This document shows positions 35,497 to 47,189 of a stretch of DNA of 64,000 nt, piece by piece. The position numbers were made by a program, and so were the translations under genes. The stretch comes from Ranitomeya variabilis (taxonomy: Eukaryota; Chordata; Amphibia; Anura; Dendrobatidae), in the NCBI RefSeq assembly GCF_051348905.1, contig NC_135232.1, forward strand, positions 790,242,775-790,306,774. The letters are read 5' to 3'. Every line of letters begins with the position of its first letter. Position 1 is the first letter of the stretch. The notes beneath the pieces are model-generated. The model did not search any database. It had not been told where the DNA came from and saw nothing but the letters and a program-made list of their open reading frames with translations.

Positions 35497-38400
35497 TTAA
35501 GGAGGGGGCACCGAACCCTCACCAGAACCACCAGGGCGATCTGGATGAGCACTATGGAATGCACGAACCAAATCAGGAGCATGAATATCAGATGCTGTCA
35601 CCCAAGAATTATCCTCCTGACCATAGCCTTTCCACTTAACCAGATACTGAAGTTTCCGTCTGGAAACACGGGAGTCCAAGATCTTTTCCACCACATACTC
35701 CAACTCACCCTCAACCAGCACAGGAGCAGGAGGATCAGCAGATGGAACAACCGGCACCTCATACCTCCGCAATAATGACCGATGAAAAACATTATGAATA
35801 GTAAAAGATGCTGGGAGGTCCAAACGAAAGGACACAGGATTGAGAACCTCCAGAATCCTATAAGGGCCGATAAACCGAGGCTTAAACTTAGGAGACGAGA
35901 CCTTCATAGGAACAAATCGAGAAGACAACCAAACCAGGTCCCCAACACAAAGACGAGGACCGACACGCCGATGACGATTAGTAAACTGTTGAGTCTTCTC
36001 CTGGGACAACTTCAGATTGTCCACAACCTGTCCCCAAATCTGATGCATTCTATCAACCACAGCATCTACTCCAGGACAATCCGAAGACTCCAATTGACCG
36101 GACGAAAAGCGAGGGTGAAACCCTGAATTACAAAAAAATGGAGAAACCAAAGTGGCAGAACTGGCCCGATTGTTAAGGGCAAACTCTGCCAATGGCAAAA
36201 AATCAAGCCAATCGTCCTGATCAGCGGACACAAAACACCTCAAGTAAGTCTCCAAGGTCTGATTAGTACGTTCAGTCTGGCCATTAGTCTGAGGATGGAA
36301 TGCAGACGAAAAAGACAAGTCGATGCCCATCCTGGCACAGAACGCCCGCCAAAATCTAGACACAAACTGAGTACCCCTGTCAGACACTATATTCTCAGGA
36401 ATACCATGCAAACGCACAACATTCTGAAAAAATAGAGGGACCAGCTCAGAGGAGGAGGGCAATTTGGGCAAAGGTACCAAGTGAACCATCTTGGAAAAAC
36501 GGTCACACACCACCCAGATGACGGACATCCTACGAGAAACAGGAAGGTCAGAAATAAAGTCCATAGAGATGTGCGTCCAAGGCCTCTTAGGAATAGGCAA
36601 GGGCAACAACAACCCGCTGGCCCGGGAACAGCAGGGCTTAGCCCGAGCACAAACATCACAAGACTGCACAAAAATACGTACATCTCGAGACAAGGAAGGC
36701 CACCAGAAGGACCTAGACACCAGATCCCTGGTGCCAAAAATTCCAGGATGACCTGCCAACGCGGAAGAGTGAACCTCCGAAATAACTCTACTGGTCCAGT
36801 CATCAGGGACAAACAGTCTACCAGGCGGACAGCGATCAGGCCTATCCACCTGAAACTCCTGCAAAGAGCGCCGCAGGTCTGGGGAGACAGCTGACAATAT
36901 CACCCCATCCTTCAGGATGCCAGTAGGTTCGGAATCACCAGGCGAATCAGGCTCAAAACTCCTAGAGAGGGCATCCGCCCTCACATTCTTAGACCCAGGC
37001 AGATATGAGACCACAAAGTTAAATCGAGAGAAAAACAACGACCAGCGCGCCTGTCTAGGATTCAGACGCCTGGCTGACTCAAGATAAATTAGATTTTTGT
37101 GGTCAGTCAAGACCACCACCTGGTGTCTAGCACCCTCAAGCCAATGACGCCACTCCTCAAATGCCCACTTCATGGCCAAGAGCTCCCGATTTCCAACATC
37201 ATAATTCCGCTCAGCGGGCGAAAACTTTCGAGAGAAAAACGCACATGGTCTCATCACTGAGCAGTCAGGACCTTTCTGCGACAAAACTGCACCTGCTCCG
37301 ATCTCGGAAGCATCTACTTCAACCTGGAACGGGAGCGAAACATCAGGCTGGCGCAACACAGGAGCGGAAGAAAAGCGGCGCTTAAGCTCCCGAAAGGCCT
37401 CCACAGCCGCAGAGGACCAATTAGCAACATCAGCACCCTTCTTGGTCAAATCAGTCAAAGGTTTAGCAATGGCAGAAAAACCCGCTATGAATCGGCGATA
37501 GAAATTAGCAAATCCCAAGAATTTCTGAAGACTCTTTAGAGAAGTAGGTTGTATCCAATCACAAATAGCCTGAACCTTAACAGGGTCCATCTCCATAGAT
37601 GAAGGGGAAAAAATATATCCCAGAAAGGAAATTCTCTGAACCCCAAAAATACACTTTGAGCCCTTCACAAATAAAGAATTAGCTCGTAAAACCTGAAAAA
37701 CTCTCCTGACCTGTTGAACATGAGATTCCCAGTCCTCCGAAAAAATCAAAATATCATCCAAATACACAATCATAAATTTATCCAGATATTCACGGAAAAT
37801 ATCGTGCATAAAAGACTGAAAAACGGAAGGGGCATTCGCGAGACCGAAAGGCATTACCAAATACTCAAAATGGCCTTCAGGCGTATTAAATGCGGTCTTC
37901 CACTCATCCCCCTGCTTAATCCGCACCAAATTATACGCACCACGTAGATCGATCTTAGTGAACCACTTTGCCCCCTTTATGCGAGCAAAAAGATCAGTCA
38001 GTAAAGGTAACGGGTACTGGTATTTAACTGTAATCTTATTCAGAAGTCGATAGTCGATACAAGGTCTCAATGAACCATCCTTTTTACCCACAAAGAAAAA
38101 CCCTGCCCCCAATGGAGACAAAGAGGGGCGAATATGACCCTTTTCCAAAGATTCTCTGATATACTCCCGCATAGCAGTATGTTCAGGTACAGACAAATTA
38201 AACAAGCGACCCTTAGGAAATTTACTCCCGGGAATCAACTCAATAGCGCAGTCACACTCTCTGTGAGGGGGGAGAGAATCAGTTTTAGGCTCCTGAAAGA
38301 CATCATAAAAATCTGACAGAAATGCTGGGATCTCAGAGGGAGTAGATGAAGAAATGGGAACCAAAGGTGCATCCCCATGAATCCCCCGACATCCCCAGCT

Positions 38401-39666
38401 CAGCACAGACATTGATCTCCAGTCCAAGACTGGATTATGAATCTGTAACCATGGTAATCCAAGTACTAATACGTCATGTAGATTATATAACACAAGGAAA
38501 CGAATAATCTCCTGATGGTCTGGGGAAAGATGCATAGTCACTTGTGTCCAATATTGTGGTTTATTGCTAGCCAAAGGTGTAGAATCAATACCCTTTAAGG
38601 GAATAGAAACCTCCAGAGGCTCTAAATCAAACCCACAACGCTTGGCAAAGGACCAATCCATGAGACTCAGAGCGGCGCCAGAATCCACATAAGCATCCAC
38701 AGTAACAGATGATAAAGTACAAATCAATGTCACGGACAAAAGAAATTTAGACTGCAAGGTACCCATAGAAAAAGATTTATCAACCTTTTTATCAACCTTC
38801 TTTATGCGTTTAGAGCATGCTGATATAACATGAGCTGGATCTCCACAATAGAAGCACAACCCATTTTTGCGCCTGTAATTCTGTCGTTCGCCTCTAGACA
38901 ATACACTATCGCATTGCATATGCTCTGGTGCCTTTTCAGAGGTCACCGCCAAATGATGCACAGGTTTTTGCTCAGAAGATACCGCCATATGGTGCACAGG
39001 TTTTTGCTCAAAAGATACCGCCATATGGTGCACAGATTTTTGCTCAGAAGATACCGCCATATGGTGCACAGATTTGCGCTCCCGTAAACGCCGATCAATC
39101 TGGATAGCCAATTTCATGGCATCATTCAGACCTGTAGGCACAGGGAACCCCACCATGACATCCTTCACGGCATCAGAGAGACCTTCTCTGAAATTAGCTG
39201 CTAGAGCGCACTCATTCCATTTAGTAAGCACCGACCATTTACGAAATTTCTGGCAGTATATCTCAGCTTCATTTTGCCCTTGGGAAAGAGCTATCAAGGC
39301 TTTCTCAGCCAAAATCTCTAAATTAGGTTCTTCATAAAGCAACCCCAAAGCCAGAAAAAACGCATCTACATTTAATAACGCAGGATCCCCTGGCGACAAT
39401 GCAAATGCCCAACTTTGTGGGTCACCCCGCAATAGAGAAATAACAATTTTAACCTGTTGCGCAGGATCACCAGCAGAGTGAGATTTCAGAGACAAAAACA
39501 ATTTACAATTCTCTCTGAAATTCAAAAAACGGGATCTGTCTCCGGTAAAAAATTCAGGCATAGGGATCTTAGGTTCAGACATTGGAGCACGTATAACAAA
39601 ATCTTGTAAGTTCTGGACCTTTGAAGCCAGGTTATTCAGACCTGCAACCAAACTCTGTGGATCCAT
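35497..39666 (-). CDS. Chromovirus gag-pol polyprotein
   Basis: A single open frame of 1389 codons. In order along the protein: a gag region with a short tandem repeat of about 13 residues (VHHMAVSSEQK type, four copies), a CCHC nucleocapsid knuckle near residue 270, an aspartic protease, a reverse transcriptase with the YLDD box, RNase H, an integrase with zinc-binding and catalytic domains, and a C-terminal chromodomain. Chromodomains in this family are thought to guide integration toward marked chromatin. The element is treated here as a recent fossil copy; similarity to the neighbouring plus-strand element is high throughout. Confidence 0.92.
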   Translation of the reverse strand: MDPQSLVAGLNNLASKVQNLQDFVIRAPMSEPKIPMPEFFTGDRSRFLNFRENCKLFLSLKSHSAGDPAQQVKIVISLLRGDPQSWAFALSPGDPALLNVDAFFLALGLLYEEPNLEILAEKALIALSQGQNEAEIYCQKFRKWSVLTKWNECALAANFREGLSDAVKDVMVGFPVPTGLNDAMKLAIQIDRRLRERKSVHHMAVSSEQKSVHHMAVSFEQKPVHHMAVSSEQKPVHHLAVTSEKAPEHMQCDSVLSRGERQNYRRKNGLCFYCGDPAHVISACSKRIKKVDKKVDKSFSMGTLQSKFLLSVTLICTLSSVTVDAYVDSGAALSLMDWSFAKRCGFDLEPLEVSIPLKGIDSTPLASNKPQYWTQVTMHLSPDHQEIIRFLVLYNLHDVLVLGLPWLQIHNPVLDWRSMSVLSWGCRGIHGDAPLVPISSSTPSEIPAFLSDFYDVFQEPKTDSLPPHRECDCAIELIPGSKFPKGRLFNLSVPEHTAMREYIRESLEKGHIRPSLSPLGAGFFFVGKKDGSLRPCIDYRLLNKITVKYQYPLPLLTDLFARIKGAKWFTKIDLRGAYNLVRIKQGDEWKTAFNTPEGHFEYLVMPFGLANAPSVFQSFMHDIFREYLDKFMIVYLDDILIFSEDWESHVQQVRRVFQVLRANSLFVKGSKCIFGVQRISFLGYIFSPSSMEMDPVKVQAICDWIQPTSLKSLQKFLGFANFYRRFIAGFSAIAKPLTDLTKKGADVANWSSAAVEAFRELKRRFSSAPVLRQPDVSLPFQVEVDASEIGAGAVLSQKGPDCSVMRPCAFFSRKFSPAERNYDVGNRELLAMKWAFEEWRHWLEGARHQVVVLTDHKNLIYLESARRLNPRQARWSLFFSRFNFVVSYLPGSKNVRADALSRSFEPDSPGDSEPTGILKDGVILSAVSPDLRRSLQEFQVDRPDRCPPGRLFVPDDWTSRVISEVHSSALAGHPGIFGTRDLVSRSFWWPSLSRDVRIFVQSCDVCARAKPCCSRASGLLLPLPIPKRPWTHISMDFISDLPVSRRMSVIWVVCDRFSKMVHLVPLPKLPSSSELVPLFFQNVVRLHGIPENIVSDRGTQFVSRFWRAFCARMGIDLSFSSAFHPQTNGQTERTNQTLETYLRCFVSADQDDWLDFLPLAEFALNNRASSATLVSPFFCNSGFHPRFSSGQLESSDCPGVDAVVDRMHQIWGQVVDNLKLSQEKTQQFTNRHRRVGPRLCVGDLVWLSSRFVPMKVSSPKFKPRFIGPYRILEVLNPVSFRLDLPASFTIHNVFHRSLLRRYEVPVVPSADPPAPVLVEGELEYVVEKILDSRVSRRKLQYLVKWKGYGQEDNSWVTASDIHAPDLVRAFHSAHPDRPGGSGEGSVPPP

Positions 39667-39863
39667 GATTCAAACAGGTGTAACCAAAGCCATTCAGAGA
39701 TTAAGAGGAGAGGAGAAAAAAAAAAAAAAGGCTGAAGACTGCAGTTTAAGCAAGGAGTACAAATAAGCACTAAGGTGCACTTTCCAAACACAGAAGGAAA
39801 AAAAAACCTTTTATATCCTTTCCTGCTTTAGTGCATAGTTTTAACACATGTGGCCGGCCAAAC

Positions 39864-40583
39864 TGTTATGATTTTCCCAATGGCAGGGAAATCAAAATAA
39901 CAACGGACTAGCTCTCGGGTGATGGGAACTAAAGTGACCGTGACCTGAACCTGACACGACACTGGAAGTAGCCGGGGAGTGTTTCCTACGATGCCCTAGA
40001 CACCACGCGCCAGCCGGAGATCTAACTACCCCTATCAGAGGAATATACAGGCCTGCCTTACCTCCAGAGATGAACCCCAAAAGGAGATAGCAGGCCCCCA
40101 CAGATATTGACGGTGAGTCAAGAGGAAAAGACATACGTAGGATGAACAGCAGATTTAGCACAGTGAGGTCCGCTTACTAGATAGCAGAAGTACAGGAAAG
40201 AGTCACTTCACGGTCAACTTCAAAACACTACTCAAAAACACCATCCTGAAATTACTTTAAAACTCCAGTGACAACTCATGCCACTGGAGTGGCAATTTCA
40301 GTCCGCGAGAGCTTCCAGCTACAGAGAGTAACATTGCAAATAGCTGGACAAAAATAGCATTAACTAGAAACAAAATTCAACTTAGCTGAACAGGATCTTG
40401 AGGCAGGAGAATGCACAGAATGCTACTGATACATTGTAGGCCGGCATCGGACCAGCAGCCAAGCAGCCTTAAATAGGAAACTCCCCTAATGGGTGTCAAC
40501 AGGTGATCAAGGATAGAAGAAGGCAAATAAGTGGCAATACCATAAAACACCACCGGGGGAGCCCACAAACAGAATTCACAACA
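39864..40583 (-). repeat. Chromovirus 5' LTR
   Basis: 720 bp, the partner of 34766-35485. The leader between this LTR and the coding start (about 200 bp) contains an A-rich stretch and no other recognisable feature. Confidence 0.92.
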
Positions 40584-40641
40584 TTCAACCTTCTGGCTCT
40601 CATTAAGTATCTGTTGGTAAAAATTGGTGGTTGGGGCCTAC
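40584..40641. repeat. 109-bp satellite sliver between two chromoviruses
   Basis: 58 bp of the satellite monomer, starting with the TTCAAC duplication of the left element and ending with the GCCTAC duplication of the right element. Confidence 0.9.
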
Positions 40642-41371
40642 TGTTGTGAAATTGGATTCTGGGCTCCCCCGGTGGCCACTTGTGGAATTGAACTTGTGTG
40701 CATCATCCCCTCTGTTCACCTGCTCCTATCAGGATGTGGGAGTCGCTATATAACCTTGCTCCTCTGTCAGTTTCTTGCCGGTCAACAATGTAATCAGAAG
40801 CCTTCTGTGCTTGTTCCTGCTACTAGACAACTCCCAGCTAAGTTGGACTTTTGTCCTTGTGTGTTTTTGCATTTTGTTCCTGTTCACAGCTGCTGTTTCG
40901 TTACTGTGTCTGGAAAGCTCTTGTGATCGGAAATTGCCACTCTGGTGTTATGAGTTAATGCTAGAGTCTTAAAGGAATTTCTGGATGGTGTTTTGATAGG
41001 GTTTTTCTGCTGACCATGAAAGTGTCCTTTCTGTCTTCCTGCTATCTAGAAAGCGGACCTCGATTTTGCTAAACCTATTTTCATACTACGTTTGTCATTT
41101 CATCTAAAATCACCGTAAATATATGTGGGGGCCTCTGTCTGCCTTTTGGGAAAATTTCTCTAGAGGTGAGCCAGGACTGTCTTTTCCTCTGCTAGGATTA
41201 GGTAGTTCTCCGGCTGGCGCTGGGCATCTAGGGTTAAAAAACGTAGGCATGCTACCCGGCCACTTCTAGTTGTGCGGCAGGTTTAGTTCATGGTCAGTAT
41301 AGTTTCCATCTTCCAAGAGCTAGTTCTCATATATGCTGGGCTATGTTCTCTCGCCATTGAGAAGCATGACA
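40642..41371 (+). repeat. Chromovirus 5' LTR
   Basis: 730 bp, beginning TGTTGTG and ending GCATGACA. Only the first few dozen bases clearly resemble the LTR of the neighbouring element. Confidence 0.92.
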
Positions 41372-41567
41372 GTTTGACCGGCCAGAAAAAGGGTTAAATT
41401 TCTGGCTGAGAAAGGAGAGAAAAAAGAAGTCTGCTACAATTTTTTTTTTTTTTTTCCTCTAGTTCTGAGTGTGCTCTTAATTGAATCTTGCTAGTCTGCC
41501 TATACTGCAGCCTTCCTCTCTTTCTCTCCTTCTTATCCTTGAATGGCTCTGTGTTCACCTGTTTCAA

Positions 41568-44500
41568 ATGGATCTTCAGAGTGTAGCTACAGGTTTGAAT
41601 AATCTCGCCACAAAGGTACAAAATTTGCAAGATTTTGTTGTTCATGCACCTATGTCTGAGCCTAGAATTCCTTTGCCTGAATTCTTCTCGGGGAATAGAT
41701 CTCACTTTCAAAATTTTAAAAATAATTGCAAATTGTTTTTGTCCCTGAAGTCTCGCTCTGCCGGAGACCCTGCACAGCAGGTCAGGATTGTAATTTCCTT
41801 GCTCCGGGGCGACCCTCAAGACTGGGCTTTTGCATTGGCACCAGGGGATCCTGCGTTGCTCAATGTGGATGCGTTTTTTCTGGCCTTGGGGTTTATGAGG
41901 AACCTCATTTAGAGCTTCAGGCGGAAAAGGCCTTGATGTCCTTGTCTCAGGGGCAAGATGAAGCTGAAATATACTGCCAAAAATTCCGCAAATGGTCTGT
42001 GCTTACTCAGTGGAATGAGTGCGCCCTGGCGGCGATTTTCAGAGAAGGTCTCTCTGATGCCATTAAGGATGTTATGGTGGGGTTCCCTGTGCCTGCGAGT
42101 CTGAATGAGTCCATGACGATGGCTATTCAGATCGATAGGCGTCTGCGGGAGCGCAAACCTGTGCACCATTTGGCGGTGTCTACTGAGAAAACGCCAGAAA
42201 ATATGCAATGTGATAGAATTCTGTCCAGAAGCGAGCGGCAGAATTTTAGACGAAAAAATGGGTTGTGCTTCTATTGTGGTGATTCAACTCATGTTATATC
42301 AGCATGCTTTAAGCGTACTAAGAAGCCTGACAAGTCTGTTTCAATTAGCACTTTACAGTCTAAGTTTATTCTATCTGTGACCCTGATTTGTTCTTTGTCA
42401 TCTATTACCGCGGACGCCTATGTCGACTCTGGCGCTGCTTTGAGTCTTATGGATTGGTCCTTTGCCAAACGCTGTGGGTATGATTTGGAGCCACTGGAGG
42501 CTCCGATACCTCTGAAAGGGATTGACTCCACCCCATTGGCTAGTAATAAACCACAATACTGGACACAAGTGACTATGCGTGTTAATCCGGATCACCAGGA
42601 GGTTATTCGCTTTCTGGTGCTGTATAATCTACATGATGTTTTGGTGCTGGGATTGCCATGGCTGCAATCTCATAACCCAGTCCTCGACTGGAGAGCTATG
42701 TCTGTGTTAAGCTGGGGATGTAAAGGAACTCATGGGGACGTACCTTTGGTTTCCATTTCATCATCTATTCCCTCTGAGATTCCTGAATTCTTGTCTGACT
42801 TTCGTGACGTTTTTGAAGAACCCAAGGTTGGTTCACTACCTCCGCACCGGGAGTGCGATTGTGCCATAGACTTGATTCCGGGTAGTAAATACCCTAAGGG
42901 TCGTTTATTTAATCTGTCTGTGCCTGAACACGCTGCTATGCGAGAATATATAAAGGAGTCCTTGGAAAAGGGACATATTCGTCCTTCGTCATCTCCCTTA
43001 GGAGCCGGTTTTTTCTTTGTGTCTAAGAAAGACGGCTCTTTGAGGCCGTGTATTGATTATCGACTTTTGAATAAAATCACGGTTAAATATCAATATCCGT
43101 TACCACTGCTTACTGATTTGTTTGCTCGTATAAAGGGGGCCAAGTGGTTCTCTAAGAGTGATCTCCGTGGGGCGTATAATTTGGTGCGAATCAAGCAGGG
43201 GGATGAGTGGAAAACCGCATTTAATACGCCCGAGGGCCATTTTGAGTATTTGGTGATGCCTTTTGGTCTTTCAAATGCCCCTTCAGTCTTCCAGTCCTTT
43301 ATGCATGACATTTTCCGCGATTATTTGGATAAATTTATGATTGTGTATCTGGATGATATTCTGATTTTTTCGGATGACTGGGACTCTCATGTCCAGCAGG
43401 TCAGGAGGGTTTTTCAGGTTTTGCGGTCTAATTCCTTGTGTGTGAAGGGTTCTAAGTGTGTTTTTGGGGTTCAAAAGATTTCTTTCTTGGGATACATTTT
43501 TTCCCCCTCTTCCATCGAGATGGATCCTGTCAAGGTTCAGGCTATTGGTGATTGGACGCAACCCTCTTCTCTTAAGAGTCTTCAGAAATTTTTGGGCTTT
43601 GCTAACTTTTATCGTCGATTTATTGCTGGTTTTTCTGATGTTGTAAAACCATTGACTGATTTGACTAAGAAGGGTGCTGATGTTGCTGATTGGTCCCCTG
43701 ATGCTGTGGAGGCCTTTCGGGAGCTCAAGCGCCGCTTTTCTTCCGCCCCAGTGTTGCGTCAGCCTGATGTTGCTCTTCCTTTTCAGGTTGAGGTCGACGC
43801 TTCTGAAATCGGAGCTGGGGCGGTGTTGTCGCAGAGAAGTTCCGACTGCTCCGTGATGAGACCTTGTGCTTTTTTTTCCCGTAAATTTTCGCCCGCCGAG
43901 CGGAATTATGATATTGGGAATCGGGAGCTTTTGGCCATGAAGTGGGCTTTTGAGGAGTGGCGTCACTGGCTTGAGGGGGCCAGACATCAGGTGGTGGTAT
44001 TGACTGACCACAAAAATTTAATTTACCTTGAGTCTGCCAGGCGCCTGAATCCTAGACAGGCGCGCTGGTCGTTGTTTTTCTCTCGGTTTAATTTTGTGGT
44101 GTCGTACCTACCGGGTTCTAAGAATGTTAAGGCGGATGCCCTTTCTAGGAGTTTTGAGCCTGACTCCCCTGGTAATTCTGAGCCCACAGGTATCCTTAAA
44201 GATGGAGTTATATTGTCTGCCGTTTCTCCAGACCTGCGGCGGGCCTTACAGGAGTTTCAGGCGGATAGACCTGATCGTTGCCCACCTGGTAGACTGTTTG
44301 TTCCTGATGATTGGACCAGTAGAGTCATCTCTGAGGTTCATTCTTCTGCGTTGGCAGGTCATCCTGGAATCTTTGGTACCAGGGATTTGGTGGCAAGGTC
44401 CTTCTGGTGGCCTTCCCTGTCACGAGATGTGCGAGGCTTTGTGCAGTCTTGTGACGTTTGTGCTCGGGCCAAGCCTTGTTGTTCTCGGGCTAGTGGATTG

Positions 44501-45613
44501 TTGTTGCCCTTGCCTATCCCGAAGAGGCCTTGGACGCACATCTCGATGGATTTTATTTCGGATCTGCCTGTTTCTCAGAAGATGTCTGTCATCTGGGTGG
44601 TGTGTGACCGTTTCTCTAAGATGGTCCATCTGGTTCCCTTGCCTAAGTTGCCTTCTTCTTCCGAGTTGGTTCCTCTGTTTTTTCAAAATGTTGTTCGTTT
44701 GCATGGTATTCCTGAGAATATCGTTTCTGACAGAGGGACCCAATTCGTGTCTAGATTTTGGCGGGCATTCTGTGCTAGGATGGGCATAGATTTGTCTTTT
44801 TCGTCTGCTTTCCATCCTCAGACTAATGGCCAGACCGAGCGGACTAATCAGACCTTGGAGACATATTTGAGGTGTTTTGTGTCTGCGGATCAGGATGATT
44901 GGGTTGCTTTTTTGCCTTTGGCGGAGTTCGCCCTCAATAATCGGGCCAGCTCTGCCACCTTGGTGTCCCCGTTTTTCTGTAATTTGGGGTTTCATCCTCG
45001 ATTTTCCTCCGGTCAAGTGGAATCTTCGGATTGTCCTGGAGTGGATGCTGTGGTGGAGAGGTTGCATCAGATTTGGGGGCAGGTGGTGGACAATTTGAAG
45101 TTGTCCCAGGAGAAGACTCAGCTTTTTGCCAACCGCCGTCGTCGTGTTGGTCCTCGGCTTTGTGTTGGGGACTTGGTGTGGTTGTCTTCTCGTTTTGTCC
45201 CTATGAGGGTTTCTTCTCCTAAGTTTAAGCCTCGGTTCATCGGCCCGTACAAGATATTGGAGATTCTTAACCCTGTGTCCTTCCGTTTGGACCTCCCTGC
45301 ATCCTTTTCGATTCATAATGTTTTTCATCGGTCATTGTTGCGCAGGTATGAGGTACCGGTTGTGCCTTCCGTTGAGCCTCCTGCTCCGGTGTTGGTTGAG
45401 GGTGAGTTGGAGTACGTTGTGGAAAAGATCTTAGACTCTCGTGTTTCCAGACGGAGACTCCAGTATCTGGTCAAATGGAAGGGATACGGTCAGGAGGATA
45501 ATTCTTGGGTCACTGCCTCTGATGTTCATGCCTCCGATCTTGTCCGTGCCTTTCATAGGGCTCATCCTGATCGCCCTGGTGGTTCTGGTGAGGGTTCGGT
45601 GCCCCCTCCTTGA
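41568..45613 (+). pseudogene. Chromovirus gag-pol region
   Basis: Parts in order: gag, CCHC knuckle, aspartic protease, reverse transcriptase, RNase H, zinc-binding and catalytic integrase domains, chromodomain. The protein sequence is close to that of the minus-strand neighbour, but the gag repeat present there in four copies is single here. The region is a fossil copy with about one break. Confidence 0.85.
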
Positions 45614-45624
45614 GGGGGGGGTAC

Positions 45625-46354
45625 TGTTGTGAAATTGGATTCTGGGCTCCCCCGGTGGCCACTTGTGGAATTGAACTTGTGTGCATCATCCCCTCTGTTC
45701 ACCTGCTCCTATCAGGATGTGGGAGTCGCTATATAACCTTGCTCCTCTGTCAGTTTCTTGCCGGTCAACAATGTAATCAGAAGCCTTCTGTGCTTGTTCC
45801 TGCTACTAGACAACTCCCAGCTAAGTTGGACTTTTGTCCTTGTGTGTTTTTGCATTTTGTTCCTGTTCACAGCTGCTGTTTCGTTACTGTGTCTGGAAAG
45901 CTCTTGTGATCGGAAATTGCCACTCTGGTGTTATGAGTTAATGCTAGAGTCTTAAAGGAATTTCTGGATGGTGTTTTGATAGGGTTTTTCTGCTGACCAT
46001 GAAAGTGTCCTTTCTGTCTTCCTGCTATCTAGAAAGCGGACCTCGATTTTGCTAAACCTATTTTCATACTACGTTTGTCATTTCATCTAAAATCACCGCC
46101 AATATATGTGGGGGCCTCTGTCTGCCTTTTGGGAAAATTTCTCTAGAGGTGAGCCAGGACTGTCTTTTCCTCTGCTAGGATTAGGTAGTTCTCCGGCTGG
46201 CGCTGGGCATCTAGGGTTAAAAAACGTAGGCATGCTACCCGGCCACTTCTAGTTGTGCGGCAGGTTTAGTTCATGGTCAGTATAGTTTCCATCTTCCAAG
46301 AGCTAGTTCTCATATATGCTGGGCTATGTTCTCTCGCCATTGAGAAGCATGACA
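45625..46354 (+). repeat. Chromovirus 3' LTR
   Basis: 730 bp, the partner of 40642-41371, preceded by a G-rich polypurine tract. Confidence 0.92.
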
Positions 46355-47189
46355 GCCTACTAACGGTGTCTGCCGCTCCCTGTTGTTGTCCTCCACTGTC
46401 TAAATCTGAGCTTCAACCTTCTGGCTCTCATTAAGTATCTGTTGGTAAAAATTGGTGGTTGGGGCCTACTAACGGTGTCTGCCGCTCCGTGGTGTTGTCC
46501 TCCACTGTCTAAATCTGAGCTTCAACCTTCTGCCTCTCATTAAGTATTTTTAAATGTAACACTACAGTTGCCATACTACTTGGGTTGGGGCCTAGTAACG
46601 GTGTTCTCCTCCTCCTTGGTGTTCTCCTCCTCCTTGGTGTTCTCCTCCAGGTTTCCTTGTCTGAGCTTCAACCTTCTGGCTTTCATTAAGTATCTGTTGG
46701 TAAAAATTGGTGGTTGGTGCCTACTAACGGTGTGTGCCGCTCCATGGTGTTGTCCTCCACTGTATAAAGCTGAGCTTCAATCTTAAAGCTCTCGTTAAGT
46801 AGTTGTTCTTAAAATGTGTGGTTGGGCCCTTAAAACGGTGTCTGACGCTACTGGGTTTTCTCCTGTTTTGTTGCCCCGACCTTCAATGTTCAGGCTTTCG
46901 GCTTACATTTTAAATAATTCAACTGCAGTTGGCCTACTACTTTGGTTGGGCCTAGTAACGGTGTGTGCTGCACCTTGGTGTTGTCCTGTGTTATTTTCCT
47001 GACCTTTAATCTTCAGGCTTTCGGCCTTCATTTGTAATATTAAACTGCATAGGGCCTACTAGTGTGGTTCGGCCCTACTAATGGTGTCTGTCTGCCGCTC
47101 CTGGGTTTTCTACTCCACTGAACTAAGCAATGCCACCTGGTTAGTCCTGTTACCAATTTTGACCTGCATTTTACCCACTTTATTATTTG
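46355..47189. repeat. 109-bp satellite, right part, fading into older monomers
   Basis: The first about 400 bp match the array left of the chromoviruses. From about 46800 the repeats are longer (about 130 bp), diverged, and contain AAACTGCATAGGGCCTACTA, which resembles parts of both the 109-bp and the 120-bp monomers. This end probably keeps the ancestral repeat. Confidence 0.8.

Larger units (their letters stand above)
34766..40583 (-). mobile_element. Ty3/gypsy chromovirus, minus strand, looks whole
   Basis: A complete LTR retroelement of 5818 bp inserted in the 109-bp satellite, with a 6-bp duplication (TTCAAC) on both sides. It has two 720-bp LTRs that are nearly identical, which implies a young insertion. 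The internal region is one gag-pol reading frame ending in a chromodomain, so it belongs to the vertebrate chromovirus branch of Ty3/gypsy. A G-rich polypurine tract lies next to the 3' LTR. No break is obvious by eye. Confidence 0.93.
40642..46354 (+). mobile_element. Ty3/gypsy chromovirus, plus strand, broken about once
   Basis: A second LTR retroelement, 5713 bp, related to but distinct from its neighbour. It is flanked by a 6-bp duplication (GCCTAC). The two 730-bp LTRs differ at about two positions, so it is also young. Its gag-pol region carries the same set of parts, including a terminal chromodomain, and the coding frame appears to have about one break. Having different LTR sequences, the two elements are separate insertions and not an inverted duplicate. 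Confidence 0.93.

Noticed and set aside
35545-45328. Other frames on either strand within the two chromoviruses
   Set aside because: They are shadows of the gag-pol regions in other frames.
34766-46354. One large inverted duplication made of the two LTR elements
   Set aside because: The LTRs differ in sequence and length (720 and 730 bp) and each element has its own target duplication, so they are separate insertions.
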